NCBI GenBank assembly: GCA_903891095.1
Contig: CAITDI010000007.1
Coordinates: 1 to 46,462 of the forward strand
Direction: 5' to 3'
Source of the DNA: an uncultured bacterium
GTDB lineage: Bacteria > Planctomycetota > Phycisphaerae > Phycisphaerales > SM1A02
DNA length: 46,462 nt
Part shown: piece after piece, positions 8,740 to 16,735 of the stretch
Position numbering within the stretch: the first letter of the stretch is position 1
How the letters are laid out: each line of letters starts with the position of its first letter
The notes under the pieces: generated by a model
What the model was told of the DNA's origin: nothing
Seen by the model: only the letters and a program-made list of their open reading frames with translations
The model's database searches: none
Position numbers and translations under genes: made by a program

Positions 8740-8745
8740 TGGCGA

Positions 8746-9915
8746 ATGATCCAGATCCGATCGTTCGTCGTCCTCGCGCTCGTCGCGTCCACCGCGCTGC
8801 TCGCCTCCTGCGGGCGATCCCGCAAGGCGGCCACCGACGCCGAACTGGCCAAGGTGCGCGAGGAGCGCCTGGTGGAGGCGCGCGCCGATGCGAAGGCCTC
8901 GCTCATGGGTCTCATGCAGCGCACCGCGCTGGGCGCCCAAGCCGACGGCACGCTCGATGTGCTCGTCCTCTCCGGCGGCGGCGACTACGGCGCGTTCGGC
9001 GCGGGCGTGCTCGCTGGCTGGTCCGAGGTCACGGGCGAAGGCGCGATGCCGCAGTTCGACGTCGTGACGGGCGTGAGCGCTGGCGCGCTGATCGCGCCGT
9101 TCGCATTCCTCGGCGAGAAGCAGGACCTCGCGGAGCTCGAGACGCTCTTCCGCAATCCCAAGCCCGACTGGATCAAGCCGCGCGGGCTGATCGCGTTCCT
9201 CCCCGACAACGAGAGCCTCGCCGAGCTGCCCGGCCTCGAGCGCGAGCTCAAGACCGCGATCAACGAAGACCGCGTCCGCCGCATCGCCGCGGAAGGTCCG
9301 AAGGGGCGCCGCTTCTTCGTCAACGCCACCGACCTCGATCTCGGCGCATCGCATCCTTTCGAACTCACCGCCGCGGCTGAACAGGCGACGAAGTCGGGCA
9401 GCTCCGATCGTCTGCACAACATCCTGCTCGCGTCCGCGGGAATTCCCGGCGCGTTCCCGTCGCGCGAGATCGACGGCGTGCTCTACGTCGACGGCGGCGT
9501 GAGCTCGAACATCCTCTTCGGCGCGTGGGGAACGCGCGAGGATTCGTTCGCCTTCCAGTTCCGCAAGCGATTTCCCAGCATCCCCAAGCCGCGCGTCCGC
9601 TACTGGGTGATCCTCAACAACCAGGCGCAGACTCCCGCCAAGACGTCGCAGCCAGGCTGGATCTCGGTGGTCGGACGCAGCGTCGAGGTCGCGATCCGCA
9701 CGTCGACGATCACCTCTCTTCGCCATCTCTTCACATTCACTGAACTCGTCACCCTGCGCGGCGACGCCGACATCGAGGTCAACTGGATCGCGATCCCCAA
9801 CGACTGGCGCCCGCCGGTCGAGGGTGTGTTCAAGAAGGAAACCATGAACAACCTCGCCGACCTCGGCCGCAAGCTCGGTGCGGAACGCTCGAGCTGGAGC
9901 CAGAAGGCGCCGTAA
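8746..9915 (+). CDS. Patatin-like phospholipase lipoprotein (paralogue 2)
   Basis: 389 aa. A good lipobox (LLASC, Cys22) follows a hydrophobic signal, so this copy is probably a lipoprotein. Catalytic elements match those of paralogue 1: SGGGDYGAFG at 76-85, Ser111 in GVSAG and Asp249 in VDGG. The two proteins share long identical stretches such as NPKPDWI, FLPDNESLAE and ILLASAGIPGAFPSREIDG, so this is a recent-looking duplication within the genome. The arsenate reductase gene starts 27 bp after the stop, so the two may be cotranscribed. Substrate and envelope location (inner or outer membrane) cannot be read from the sequence. Confidence 0.92.
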   Translation: MIQIRSFVVLALVASTALLASCGRSRKAATDAELAKVREERLVEARADAKASLMGLMQRTALGAQADGTLDVLVLSGGGDYGAFGAGVLAGWSEVTGEGAMPQFDVVTGVSAGALIAPFAFLGEKQDLAELETLFRNPKPDWIKPRGLIAFLPDNESLAELPGLERELKTAINEDRVRRIAAEGPKGRRFFVNATDLDLGASHPFELTAAAEQATKSGSSDRLHNILLASAGIPGAFPSREIDGVLYVDGGVSSNILFGAWGTREDSFAFQFRKRFPSIPKPRVRYWVILNNQAQTPAKTSQPGWISVVGRSVEVAIRTSTITSLRHLFTFTELVTLRGDADIEVNWIAIPNDWRPPVEGVFKKETMNNLADLGRKLGAERSSWSQKAP

Positions 9916-9942
9916 TCGGCCGACCGCAACCGCAAGGAAATC

Positions 9943-10386
9943 ATGCACGCTGATCGCAACGACAAGCTCCGCGTCCTCTTCCTCTGCACCGGCAACTCGT
10001 GCCGCAGCCAGATGGCCGAAGGCTGGGCGCGCGCGCTCAGGTCCGACTGCATCGAGGCGTATTCCGCGGGAACCGATCCGCATGGCATGAACCGCCTCGC
10101 GATCCGCGCGATGGCCGAGGCGGGCGTCGACATCTCGATGCACTCGTCCAAGCGGCCCGAGCAGATCGGCGTGGAGTTCGATGTGGTGGTGACGGTGTGC
10201 GATTCCGCGCATGAATCCTGCCCGTATTTCGCGGGCGCGCGCGTGGTGCACGTCGGTTTCGACGATCCGCCGCGGCTCGCCAAGGGCGCCGCCAGCGACG
10301 ATGAGGCGATGCCGCACTATCGCCGGGTTCGTGACGAAATCAGGCAGTTTGTCGAGCGACTTCCGGACGCGGTCAGGGCAAGATAG
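9943..10386 (+). CDS. arsC: Arsenate reductase, thioredoxin-dependent ArsC type
   Basis: 147 aa with a low-molecular-weight phosphatase fold. It reduces arsenate to arsenite in the cytoplasm. The P-loop CTGNSCR holds nucleophile Cys15 and Arg21, and the general acid Asp is in DDPP (107-110). The two resolving cysteines are Cys86 and Cys93 in VCDSAHESCPYF, 7 apart as in the Bacillus enzyme (Cys82/Cys89), which identifies the thioredoxin-coupled type rather than the glutaredoxin type. AAGGA lies about 5 nt before the ATG, a proper ribosome-binding site that fits an internal operon position. It is followed 35 bp later by the arsenite methyltransferase gene; together they form a reduction-methylation pathway. 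No ArsR or arsenite efflux gene is in the window. Confidence 0.94.
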   Translation: MHADRNDKLRVLFLCTGNSCRSQMAEGWARALRSDCIEAYSAGTDPHGMNRLAIRAMAEAGVDISMHSSKRPEQIGVEFDVVVTVCDSAHESCPYFAGARVVHVGFDDPPRLAKGAASDDEAMPHYRRVRDEIRQFVERLPDAVRAR

Positions 10387-10409
10387 ATCAAGATCGCGCG
10401 ATTCCCGCG

Positions 10410-10415
10410 TAGGAC
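10410..10415 (+). promoter_or_regulatory. -10-like TAGGAC before arsM
   Basis: TAGGAC ends 6 nt before the arsM ATG at 10422. The last base is C rather than T, so this is a weaker example; arsM may also be read through from arsC. Confidence 0.35.
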
Positions 10416-10421
10416 CACCAC

Positions 10422-11402
10422 ATGAACACCAAGACCGACACCATCGCTGCTCCCGATTCCGCCGCTGCGCTCGACGCGATCCGCGGGCAAGTCCGCGAGG
10501 GCTACGCGCGCATCGCGCAGACTGGCTCGTGGTCGGCGTTGCAGCAGGACGCCTCATCTTCGAGTTCGTCCGGTTCGAGTTCCTCCGCTTCGAGTTCGTC
10601 CTCTTCCGCCTGCGCAGGCGGCGGCTGCTGCGGTCCCGCGACCTTCACGCCCGAGCAGCTCGCGACCGCGATCGGCTACTCGCAGGGCGAGATCGCGCTC
10701 ACGCCCGAAGGCGCGAACATGGGCCTTTCCTGCGGCAATCCCACGGCGATCGCGTCGCTGCGTCCAGGCGAGGTCGTGCTCGACCTCGGCGCGGGCGGCG
10801 GTTTCGACTGCTTCATCGCGGGCGCCAAGGTCGGCGCGACCGGCAAGGTGATCGGCGTCGACATGACGCCCGAGATGATCAGCAAGGCGCGCCGCAACAT
10901 CGCGTCGTACTCGTCGCGCACGCGGCTCGCGAACGTCGAGTTCCGTCTCGGCGAGATCGAGCATCTTCCCGTCGCCGACGCGAGCGTCGATGTCGTGATC
11001 TCGAACTGCGTGCTCAACCTCTCGCCCGACAAGCAGCAGGTCTGGCAGGAGATCGCGCGCGTGCTCAAGCCGGGCGGCCGCGTCGCGGTGTCCGATCTCG
11101 CGCTGCTCAAGCCGCTGCCTGAGGCGGTCTCGGCGGATCTCGAGGCGCTCGTCGGCTGCGTCGCGGGCGCCGTGCTCGTCAGCGAGACGCGCGCGCAGGC
11201 CGCGGCCGCGGGCCTCGCCGGCATCGAGCTCAAGTCCAAGCCCGAGTACATCGACGCGATGACCAACTGGGAAGACCCGCTCTATCGCAAGATCGTCGAG
11301 GCGCTTCCCGCGGGCAGCAAGCCGAGCGACTACATCACAAGTCTCGATGTGACCGCGTCCAAGCCCGGCGCGTGCTGCTGCGGTCCCTCGGGCTGCTGCT
11401 GA
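10422..11402 (+). CDS. arsM: Arsenite S-adenosylmethionine methyltransferase
   Basis: 326 aa. It methylates As(III), giving volatile or less retained methylarsenicals. The SAM site is DLGAGGGFDC (121-130), followed by GVDMTPEMI. Cys196 (ISNCVLNL) and Cys246 (VGCVAG) are 50 apart, as are the two As-binding cysteines Cys174/Cys224 of the algal ArsM; Cys69/70 and Cys104 are candidates for the N-terminal pair. Two features are unusual. A run of nearly pure Ser (residues 45-62) separates an N-terminal helix from the CAGGGCCGP motif, and the C-terminus is a Cys-rich tail (KPGACCCGPSGCC), similar in style to CCGP motifs near the N-terminus. The tail could hand As(III) to the active site or bind it. 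The gene lies directly after arsC. Confidence 0.93.
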   Translation: MNTKTDTIAAPDSAAALDAIRGQVREGYARIAQTGSWSALQQDASSSSSSGSSSSASSSSSSACAGGGCCGPATFTPEQLATAIGYSQGEIALTPEGANMGLSCGNPTAIASLRPGEVVLDLGAGGGFDCFIAGAKVGATGKVIGVDMTPEMISKARRNIASYSSRTRLANVEFRLGEIEHLPVADASVDVVISNCVLNLSPDKQQVWQEIARVLKPGGRVAVSDLALLKPLPEAVSADLEALVGCVAGAVLVSETRAQAAAAGLAGIELKSKPEYIDAMTNWEDPLYRKIVEALPAGSKPSDYITSLDVTASKPGACCCGPSGCC

Positions 11403-11473
11403 ATTGCGTCCGATTTCCCGTTGAAATATGCCAATCCGCGCGCGCCGCGGGTTGTGTCCGCGCGTCCGTCCAT

Positions 11474-11479
11474 TAGTCT
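11474..11479 (+). promoter_or_regulatory. Promoter of the amylase gene: TTGTGT / TAGTCT
   Basis: TAGTCT ends 6 nt before the ATG at 11486. A possible -35 TTGTGT at 11452-11457 lies 16 bp upstream, one of the few leaderless candidates here with a plausible -35. Confidence 0.5.
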
Positions 11480-11485
11480 CGGGGA

Positions 11486-14029
11486 ATGCCGATCTTTCCC
11501 ACGGTCCTGGTCGCCTCCGCGCTGTGCGCCGCGCAGCCGCCGATCGTCCGTGCGCCCGCCGACGAGGTCATCTACCAGATCATGCCGATCGCCTGGCGCG
11601 ACTCGAACCTCGACACGACGGGCGCGGTGCAGTCGCGCTTCGGCGATTTCGGCGGGCTCGCCGCGACGGAGAGCCTCGACTACCTGCAGTACCTCGGCGT
11701 GACGATGGTCTACCTGCAGCCGATCTTTCCGTCGGCCGCGTACCACGGCTACCAGCACGGTCCCGCCGACACGCTCAATCCGCGCTTCGGCACCGAGGCG
11801 CAGTTCCTCGCGTTCGTCAGCGCCGCGCACGCGCGCGGCATCAAGGTCATCCTCGACTTCGTCGCCTACGGCGTGAGCCAGAACGCGCCGTACTACCTCT
11901 CCGCCTACAACAATCCCGCGAGCCCGTACGACGCGTGGCTCGCGTTCACCAACGCCACGAACACGACCTACGTCGGCTCGGTCTACAACACGTGGAACGG
12001 CGCGCAGGTCGGCTTCATCCACTGGAACCTCGCCAATCCCGCCGCTGCGAACACCGTCACCAACTGGGCGCGCAAGTGGCTCGACCCGAACGGCGACGGC
12101 GACGTGTCCGACGGCGTCGACGGCTTCCGCCTCGATCACGCCTGGGCCTCGGGCGGCGAAGGCTGGGGCGCGGACATTCACTTCTGGGAATCCTGGTGCG
12201 CGTCGCTGCGCGCGCTGCGGCCCGATGTCTTCATCTTCTGCGAGCCGTCCGACTGGGGGAACTACGGCAGCGACCTGCTCACGGCGAACGCCTTCGACGC
12301 GGTGATCACCAAGCCGTGGGAATTCGCCGCGCGCGCCGCGGTGAGCAACCGCAACGCGTCGGGCCTCTACAGCACGATGGCCACGACCTACGCCGCGATT
12401 CCCGCGGGCAAGCTCGCCGTCGCGCAGACGAGCGACCACGACTCGAACCGCCTCGCGAGCGACTTCGCCAGCAACAACGCGCGGCACAAGGTCGCCGCCG
12501 CGGTGCTGTTCACGCAGCCGTTCCCGCCCAACATCTACTTCGGCGACGAGATCGGCATGAAGGGCACGAAGGCCGCGACCGGCACCGACGCCGACGACAT
12601 CCCCATGCGCGAGCCGTTCAAGTGGAAGGCCGTCGCGGGCGCGCCGATGTCGAACTATCCCGCGATCGTCGCGGGCACCGCGCCGCCGACCTACGCGGCC
12701 AACAACGACGGCCGCAGCGTCGAGGAGCAGAAGGGCGTCGCGGGCTCGATCCTCGAGACATACAAGTCGCTCATCGCCGTGCGCAGGAACTCGATCGCGC
12801 TGCGGCGCGGCGCGTACATCCCGGTGTCGTGCCCGAATGCGGGCGTCTACGCGTTCGTGCGCCACGATGCGGCCGAGACCGTGCTCGTCGCGATCAACCT
12901 CAACTCGACCACGACGGCGAGCACGCTCGATCTCAGTGGTTTCACGCTGCCCGCGGCGGGCACGACGCCCGTGAGCCTCGAGAACGGCGCGACGCTCGCC
13001 GCGATCACCGCGGCGAATCGCGCGGCGTATCCGATCTCGATCGGCGCGCGCGGCTGGTTCATCGCGCGCGCGTCGCTCACGCCGCCCGTCGTCGTCACGC
13101 ACGCCGACATCGACGGCCGCAACATCGCGTTCGACGCGGGCTCGCTCGCGCTGCGCGCAACGCAGGCGTGCACTTCGAGCTTCGGCGACAACGCAGGCGA
13201 GCTCGACCAGCTCTTCGCGCGCGCCGACGGCGACGCGCTGCGCATCTCGATCAGCGGCAATCTTCCGCAGGACGGCACTTCGCTCGATGTGTTCATCGAC
13301 GTCGACCCAGGCGCCGCGAACGGCCAGAACCGGCTCGCGACCGCGCATCTGCCGTCGCCGCCCGGCGGACTCGCGCCGCTCGACGGGATGCAGTTCGACG
13401 CGGGTTTCGCGCCCGACGCGCTGTACTACATCAACACCGTGAGCTCCCTCGTGTACGTCGACCGCGTCGCGCTGCCGTCGTCGCCCGCGCTCGCGACCAA
13501 GGACTACCGCGGCAACGGCACGCTCAACTCCGGCCGCGGCACGCTCGCGGGCGGCGCGAATCCCAGCAATCTCGAGGTCGCGTTCGACGACACGAACACC
13601 GCGGGCATCACCGCGTCGAGCGTCAAGCCCGCCGCGACCGCGACGACGGGCGTCGAGATGCGCGTGCCGTTCGCGGAGCTCGGCCTGCCGTCCGACTTCA
13701 AGGGCGCCGTCGCGATCGCCGCGTTCGTGCAGCGCACGACGGGCGCGGTGTCGAACCAGTGGCTTCCGCCCCTCGCCGCGGGAAGCGCCGATCCCGGCCT
13801 CGCGCCGAATCTCGTCGCGATCGCCGGCGTGCAGCACAAGACGCTCTATGTCGGTCTGCTCGGCGATGCCGACGGCGACGGCGTGATCGGCGGCTCCGAT
13901 CTCGCCGCCGTGCTCGGCGATTGGGGCGAATCCAGCGCGACCGCGGGCTACCTCGGCAGCGACCTCAACCGCGACGGCCTCGTCGATGCATCGGATCTCT
14001 CGATCGTGCTCGCGCAGTGGGGGCTGTAG
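11486..14029 (+). CDS. Secreted GH13 alpha-amylase family protein with C-terminal dockerin
   Basis: 847 aa. A short signal peptide (MPIFPTVLVASALCAAQ) precedes the GH13 (beta/alpha)8 barrel at about 25-480. The catalytic residues are visible: nucleophile Asp217 in DGFRLDHA, acid/base Glu253 in FIFCEPSDW and the transition-state Asp319 in TSDHDSNR. The start of the barrel, IYQIMPIAWRDS, is typical. A beta-sandwich C domain follows to about 550, then a domain (about 555-790) with a DVFIDVDPGAANG strand that resembles a carbohydrate-binding or glucodextranase-like domain. The protein ends in a dockerin-like module (DADGDGVIGGSDL, LGDWG, DLNRDGLVDASDL, LAQWGL) which lacks the bracketing cysteines of the other two dockerins here. 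It should hydrolyse alpha-glucans outside the cell. Its stop codon TAG forms part of the next gene's -10 box. Confidence 0.9.
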   Translation: MPIFPTVLVASALCAAQPPIVRAPADEVIYQIMPIAWRDSNLDTTGAVQSRFGDFGGLAATESLDYLQYLGVTMVYLQPIFPSAAYHGYQHGPADTLNPRFGTEAQFLAFVSAAHARGIKVILDFVAYGVSQNAPYYLSAYNNPASPYDAWLAFTNATNTTYVGSVYNTWNGAQVGFIHWNLANPAAANTVTNWARKWLDPNGDGDVSDGVDGFRLDHAWASGGEGWGADIHFWESWCASLRALRPDVFIFCEPSDWGNYGSDLLTANAFDAVITKPWEFAARAAVSNRNASGLYSTMATTYAAIPAGKLAVAQTSDHDSNRLASDFASNNARHKVAAAVLFTQPFPPNIYFGDEIGMKGTKAATGTDADDIPMREPFKWKAVAGAPMSNYPAIVAGTAPPTYAANNDGRSVEEQKGVAGSILETYKSLIAVRRNSIALRRGAYIPVSCPNAGVYAFVRHDAAETVLVAINLNSTTTASTLDLSGFTLPAAGTTPVSLENGATLAAITAANRAAYPISIGARGWFIARASLTPPVVVTHADIDGRNIAFDAGSLALRATQACTSSFGDNAGELDQLFARADGDALRISISGNLPQDGTSLDVFIDVDPGAANGQNRLATAHLPSPPGGLAPLDGMQFDAGFAPDALYYINTVSSLVYVDRVALPSSPALATKDYRGNGTLNSGRGTLAGGANPSNLEVAFDDTNTAGITASSVKPAATATTGVEMRVPFAELGLPSDFKGAVAIAAFVQRTTGAVSNQWLPPLAAGSADPGLAPNLVAIAGVQHKTLYVGLLGDADGDGVIGGSDLAAVLGDWGESSATAGYLGSDLNRDGLVDASDLSIVLAQWGL

Positions 14030-14032
14030 CAT
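14027..14032 (+). promoter_or_regulatory. -10 box TAGCAT overlapping the amylase stop codon
   Basis: TAGCAT begins with the amylase stop codon TAG (14027-14029) and ends 6 nt before the adenine deaminase ATG at 14039. One sequence would serve as both terminator codon and promoter box. Confidence 0.5.
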
Positions 14033-14038
14033 CCGCGC

Positions 14039-15697
14039 ATGGCGCAGGCCGTGCTTCATCATCTCGTTGCCGATGTCGTGAGCGGGACCGTCGTGCCCGC
14101 GACCGTCGTCGTCGGAGATGACGGGCGCATCGCGTCGATCGAGCCTGTGCGCGGGCCGCTTGCGGCAGGCGTGCTCGTCCCGGGTTTCGTCGATGCGCAC
14201 GTGCATGTCGAGAGCAGCATGCTTCCGCCGTGGGAGTTCGCGCGCGTCGCGATGCGCCACGGCACCGTCGCGAGCGTGAGCGATCCGCACGAGATCGCCA
14301 ATGTCCTCGGCGAAGAAGGCGTGCGCTTCATGCTCGACGACATCGCGGGCTCGCCGTTCACCTGCTGGTTCGGATGTCCGTCGTGCGTGCCCGCGACCGC
14401 GTTCGAGAGCGCGGGCGCGACGATCGACGCCGCGGCATGCGCGCGGCTCCTCGACGATCCGCGCGTCCCGTACCTCGCCGAGATGATGAACTGGCCCGGC
14501 GCGATCGCGGGCGACGCCGAAGTCCTCGCCAAGATCGCCGCCGCGCACGCGCGTGGCAAGCCCGTCGACGGCCACGCGCCCGGCCTGCGCGGCGAGCAGG
14601 CGCGCGCGTACTTTGCGCGCGGAATCACCACGGACCACGAGTGCTTCACGCTCGACGAAGCGCGCGACAAGGCCGCGCTCGGCGTGCGCATCCTCATCCG
14701 CGAAGGCAGCGCCGCGCGCAACTTCGAGGCGCTGTGGCCGCTGCTCCTCGAGCGTCCCGACGCGTGCATGTTCTCGACCGACGACGCGCATCCCGACGAC
14801 CTGCTCGCGGGGCACCTCGACCGCGTGCTCGCGCGCGCGGTCGCGCACGGCGTTCCCGCGATGTCCGCGCTGCGGGCCGCGACGCTGCATCCCGTGCGCC
14901 ACTACGGCCTCCCGTGCGGCTTGCTGCAGCAGGGCGATCGCGCGGACTTCGTGCTCGTCGACGATCTCGTGTCGTTTCGCCCGCAGCGCGTGTGGATCGC
15001 CGGCGAGCTCGTCGCCGAGAACGGCCGCACGCTTGTGCCCGCGCGCCGTTCCGCGACGCCGAACGCGTTCCGCGCTGCGCGTTTCGATGCGCGCGATTTC
15101 GCCGTCGCCGCGCCCGCGCCGCGTTGCGAGGTGCGCGCGATCGTCGCCGAGGACGGCCAGCTCGTCACCAAGTCGGCGACGGTCGCGATGACCGCGCGCG
15201 ACGGCATGCTCGAGGCCGATCCCGCGAGCGACACGCTGCTCATCGCGGTCGTCAACCGCTACACGGCCGCGCCGATCGCGACCGCGTTCATTCGCGGCAT
15301 CGGCCTCGGGCATGGCGCGATTGCGTCGAGCGTTGCACACGATTGCCACAATGTCGTCGCGGTCGGCGCATCGCGCGCGGCGCTTGCGGATGCGGTCAAC
15401 GCGGTGTTCGCTGCGCAGGGTGGGCTCGCGGTTGCTGGCGGCGAAGGCGTCCGCACGCTGGCGCTCCCGATCGCAGGGCTCATGAGCGACCGACCTGCCG
15501 AGGAAGTCGCGCTGCAGTACGCCGCGCTTTCCGCCGCCGCCAAGTCGCTCGGCTCGCCGCTGCGCGCGCCGTTCATGACGATCAGCTTCATGGCGCTGCT
15601 CGTGATTCCCGAACTCAAGCTCGGCGACCGCGGGCTGTTCGACGGCGTCCAGTTCCGCTTCACGCCATCGGTTCCGCCGCTTTCGCCGCACGCCTGA
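14039..15697 (+). CDS. ade: Adenine deaminase
   Basis: 552 aa, close to the 577-588 aa of characterised adenine deaminases. It is an amidohydrolase that converts adenine to hypoxanthine and ammonia in purine salvage. The N-terminal metal motif is PGFVDAHVHVESSM (His54, His56), followed by VASVSDPHEIANVLG, which is diagnostic for this family. Further motifs are VDGHAPGLRG, TTDHECFT and STDDAHPDDL, whose Asp completes the metal centre. The C-terminal domain contains GLGHGAIASSVAHDCHN, also typical of Ade. It starts 9 bp after the amylase gene with its own TAGCAT box. The DinB-like gene follows after 18 bp and could share its transcript. Confidence 0.95.
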   Translation: MAQAVLHHLVADVVSGTVVPATVVVGDDGRIASIEPVRGPLAAGVLVPGFVDAHVHVESSMLPPWEFARVAMRHGTVASVSDPHEIANVLGEEGVRFMLDDIAGSPFTCWFGCPSCVPATAFESAGATIDAAACARLLDDPRVPYLAEMMNWPGAIAGDAEVLAKIAAAHARGKPVDGHAPGLRGEQARAYFARGITTDHECFTLDEARDKAALGVRILIREGSAARNFEALWPLLLERPDACMFSTDDAHPDDLLAGHLDRVLARAVAHGVPAMSALRAATLHPVRHYGLPCGLLQQGDRADFVLVDDLVSFRPQRVWIAGELVAENGRTLVPARRSATPNAFRAARFDARDFAVAAPAPRCEVRAIVAEDGQLVTKSATVAMTARDGMLEADPASDTLLIAVVNRYTAAPIATAFIRGIGLGHGAIASSVAHDCHNVVAVGASRAALADAVNAVFAAQGGLAVAGGEGVRTLALPIAGLMSDRPAEEVALQYAALSAAAKSLGSPLRAPFMTISFMALLVIPELKLGDRGLFDGVQFRFTPSVPPLSPHA

Positions 15698-15715
15698 GAC
15701 AACGCGATTCCTCCT

Positions 15716-16216
15716 ATGAACACCAAGCGATACATCGAGATCACCCAGAGCCAGTTCGACGCCGCCCTCGACATGCTCGAGGAATGCCTGCGCAACTGTC
15801 CCGCCAAGCAGTGGAACGCGAAGGTCGCGAAGTACGAGTTCTGGCATGTCGCGTACCACGCGCTCTACTGCACCGATCTCTACACCGCCAGGACCGAGCA
15901 CGCGTGGGCGCCGCACAAGCGCTTCCATCCGAAGGGCCGCGACGAACTCGTCGGCGAGTACCCGAGCCGCGAGTTCAGCAAGCGCGAGCTGCTGGCGTAT
16001 CTCAAGCACACCCGCGCGCTCGTGCGCGATTCGCTTGCGCGCGAGACCTCGCGCACGCTCGCGGGACCTTCGGGGTTCTCGTGGGTTCCCGTCACGCGTG
16101 CGGAACTTCCGATCTACAGCATGCGCCACGTGCAGCATCACGCGGGCCAGCTCGGCGCGGTGCTGCGCCGCGCCAAGGTCAAGACCAAGTGGAAGATCCG
16201 CGGCGCCGCGAAGTGA
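15716..16216 (+). CDS. DinB superfamily protein (four-helix bundle)
   Basis: 166 aa. The DinB fold is indicated by metal-type histidines at the expected positions: His44 and His48 in FWHVAYHALYCTDLY, and His138, His141 and His142 in RHVQHHAGQL near the C-terminus. Members include damage-inducible proteins and metal-dependent thiol (bacillithiol/mycothiol) transferases; which type this is cannot be decided. There is no ribosome-binding site or -10 box at the normal distance from the ATG, so expression by read-through from ade, 18 bp upstream, is likely. It converges with the SRPBCC gene, 12 bp apart. Confidence 0.85.
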   Translation: MNTKRYIEITQSQFDAALDMLEECLRNCPAKQWNAKVAKYEFWHVAYHALYCTDLYTARTEHAWAPHKRFHPKGRDELVGEYPSREFSKRELLAYLKHTRALVRDSLARETSRTLAGPSGFSWVPVTRAELPIYSMRHVQHHAGQLGAVLRRAKVKTKWKIRGAAK

Positions 16217-16228
16217 GCGAACCGCCGC

Positions 16229-16663
16229 TCACGCAAGCACGCGTGCGAGCGCATCGAGCGTGTCGGCCCAGCCGCGCGCGTGCTCGGCGCGCGCGCTTTC
16301 GCTCGGGACGCCGGTGTGGGTGAACACGACGCGCGTTCCCGCGGGTTCCGCGTGAAACTCGACGCGCACGCGCTCCACTTCGGATTCGTAGCCCATCGGC
16401 GCGTCCCAGCGCACATCGTGCTCGATGCGACGCAACGGCTCGATCGCGGTGTACGCGCCGATGTACGCCCATCGCGCGCCATCCGGCCGCGCGGTTGTCA
16501 CGCGAAATCCGCCGCCAACGCGAAAGTCGACCTGCGCGCGCGCGTCCACGCCGATCGAGCCCCACGCCCAGCGCGCGAGCAGCAGGGGATCGCTCCAGGC
16601 GGCGAAGACCTGCGCGACGGGCGCGGGAAAGGTCCGCGAGAGCTGGATTGCGTCCGATGACAT
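16229..16663 (-). CDS. SRPBCC (AHSA1/START-like) domain protein
   Basis: 144 aa, a single SRPBCC domain. The N-terminus IQLSRTFPAPVAQVFAAWSD and the following LLARWAWG are characteristic of the Aha1/CalC-like branch, as is the C-terminal GWADTLDALARVL helix. The fold encloses a hydrophobic ligand pocket; the ligand is unknown. On the minus strand a TACGCT box ends 7 nt before the ATG. The upstream spacer, shared with the divergent zinc-ribbon gene, carries a 22-bp tandem duplication. Confidence 0.88.
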   Translation of the reverse strand: MSSDAIQLSRTFPAPVAQVFAAWSDPLLLARWAWGSIGVDARAQVDFRVGGGFRVTTARPDGARWAYIGAYTAIEPLRRIEHDVRWDAPMGYESEVERVRVEFHAEPAGTRVVFTHTGVPSESARAEHARGWADTLDALARVLA

Positions 16664-16670
16664 GGCCCGC

Positions 16671-16676
16671 AGCGTA
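16671..16676 (-). promoter_or_regulatory. -10 box TACGCT before the SRPBCC gene
   Basis: On the minus strand TACGCT ends 7 nt before the ATG at 16663. It overlaps the first unit of the 22-bp duplication. Confidence 0.4.
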
Positions 16677-16716
16677 CATGCCTGTCCCTTCAGGCGTACA
16701 TGCCTGTCCTTTCAGC
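16673..16716. repeat. 22-bp tandem duplication in a divergent promoter region
   Basis: Two copies of a 22-bp unit (16673-16694 and 16695-16716) that begins CGTACATGCCTGTCC; the copies differ at two positions. The region is the 72-bp spacer between the SRPBCC and zinc-ribbon genes, so an operator role is possible but not shown. Confidence 0.8.
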
Positions 16717-16723
16717 GATGGTC

Positions 16724-16729
16724 TACCAT
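16724..16729 (+). promoter_or_regulatory. -10 box TACCAT before the small zinc-ribbon gene
   Basis: TACCAT ends 6 nt before the ATG at 16736. It supports the reality of the short gene that follows. Confidence 0.5.
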
Positions 16730-16735
16730 CGCCCC

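Noticed and set aside
11330-16141. Uninterrupted 1603-codon frame on the minus strand opposite arsM, amylase, ade and DinB genes
   Set aside because: The translation is Arg/Ala/Asp/Val-rich without any domain. It is the usual antisense shadow of GC-rich genes that avoid certain codons; the plus-strand genes have clear catalytic motifs.
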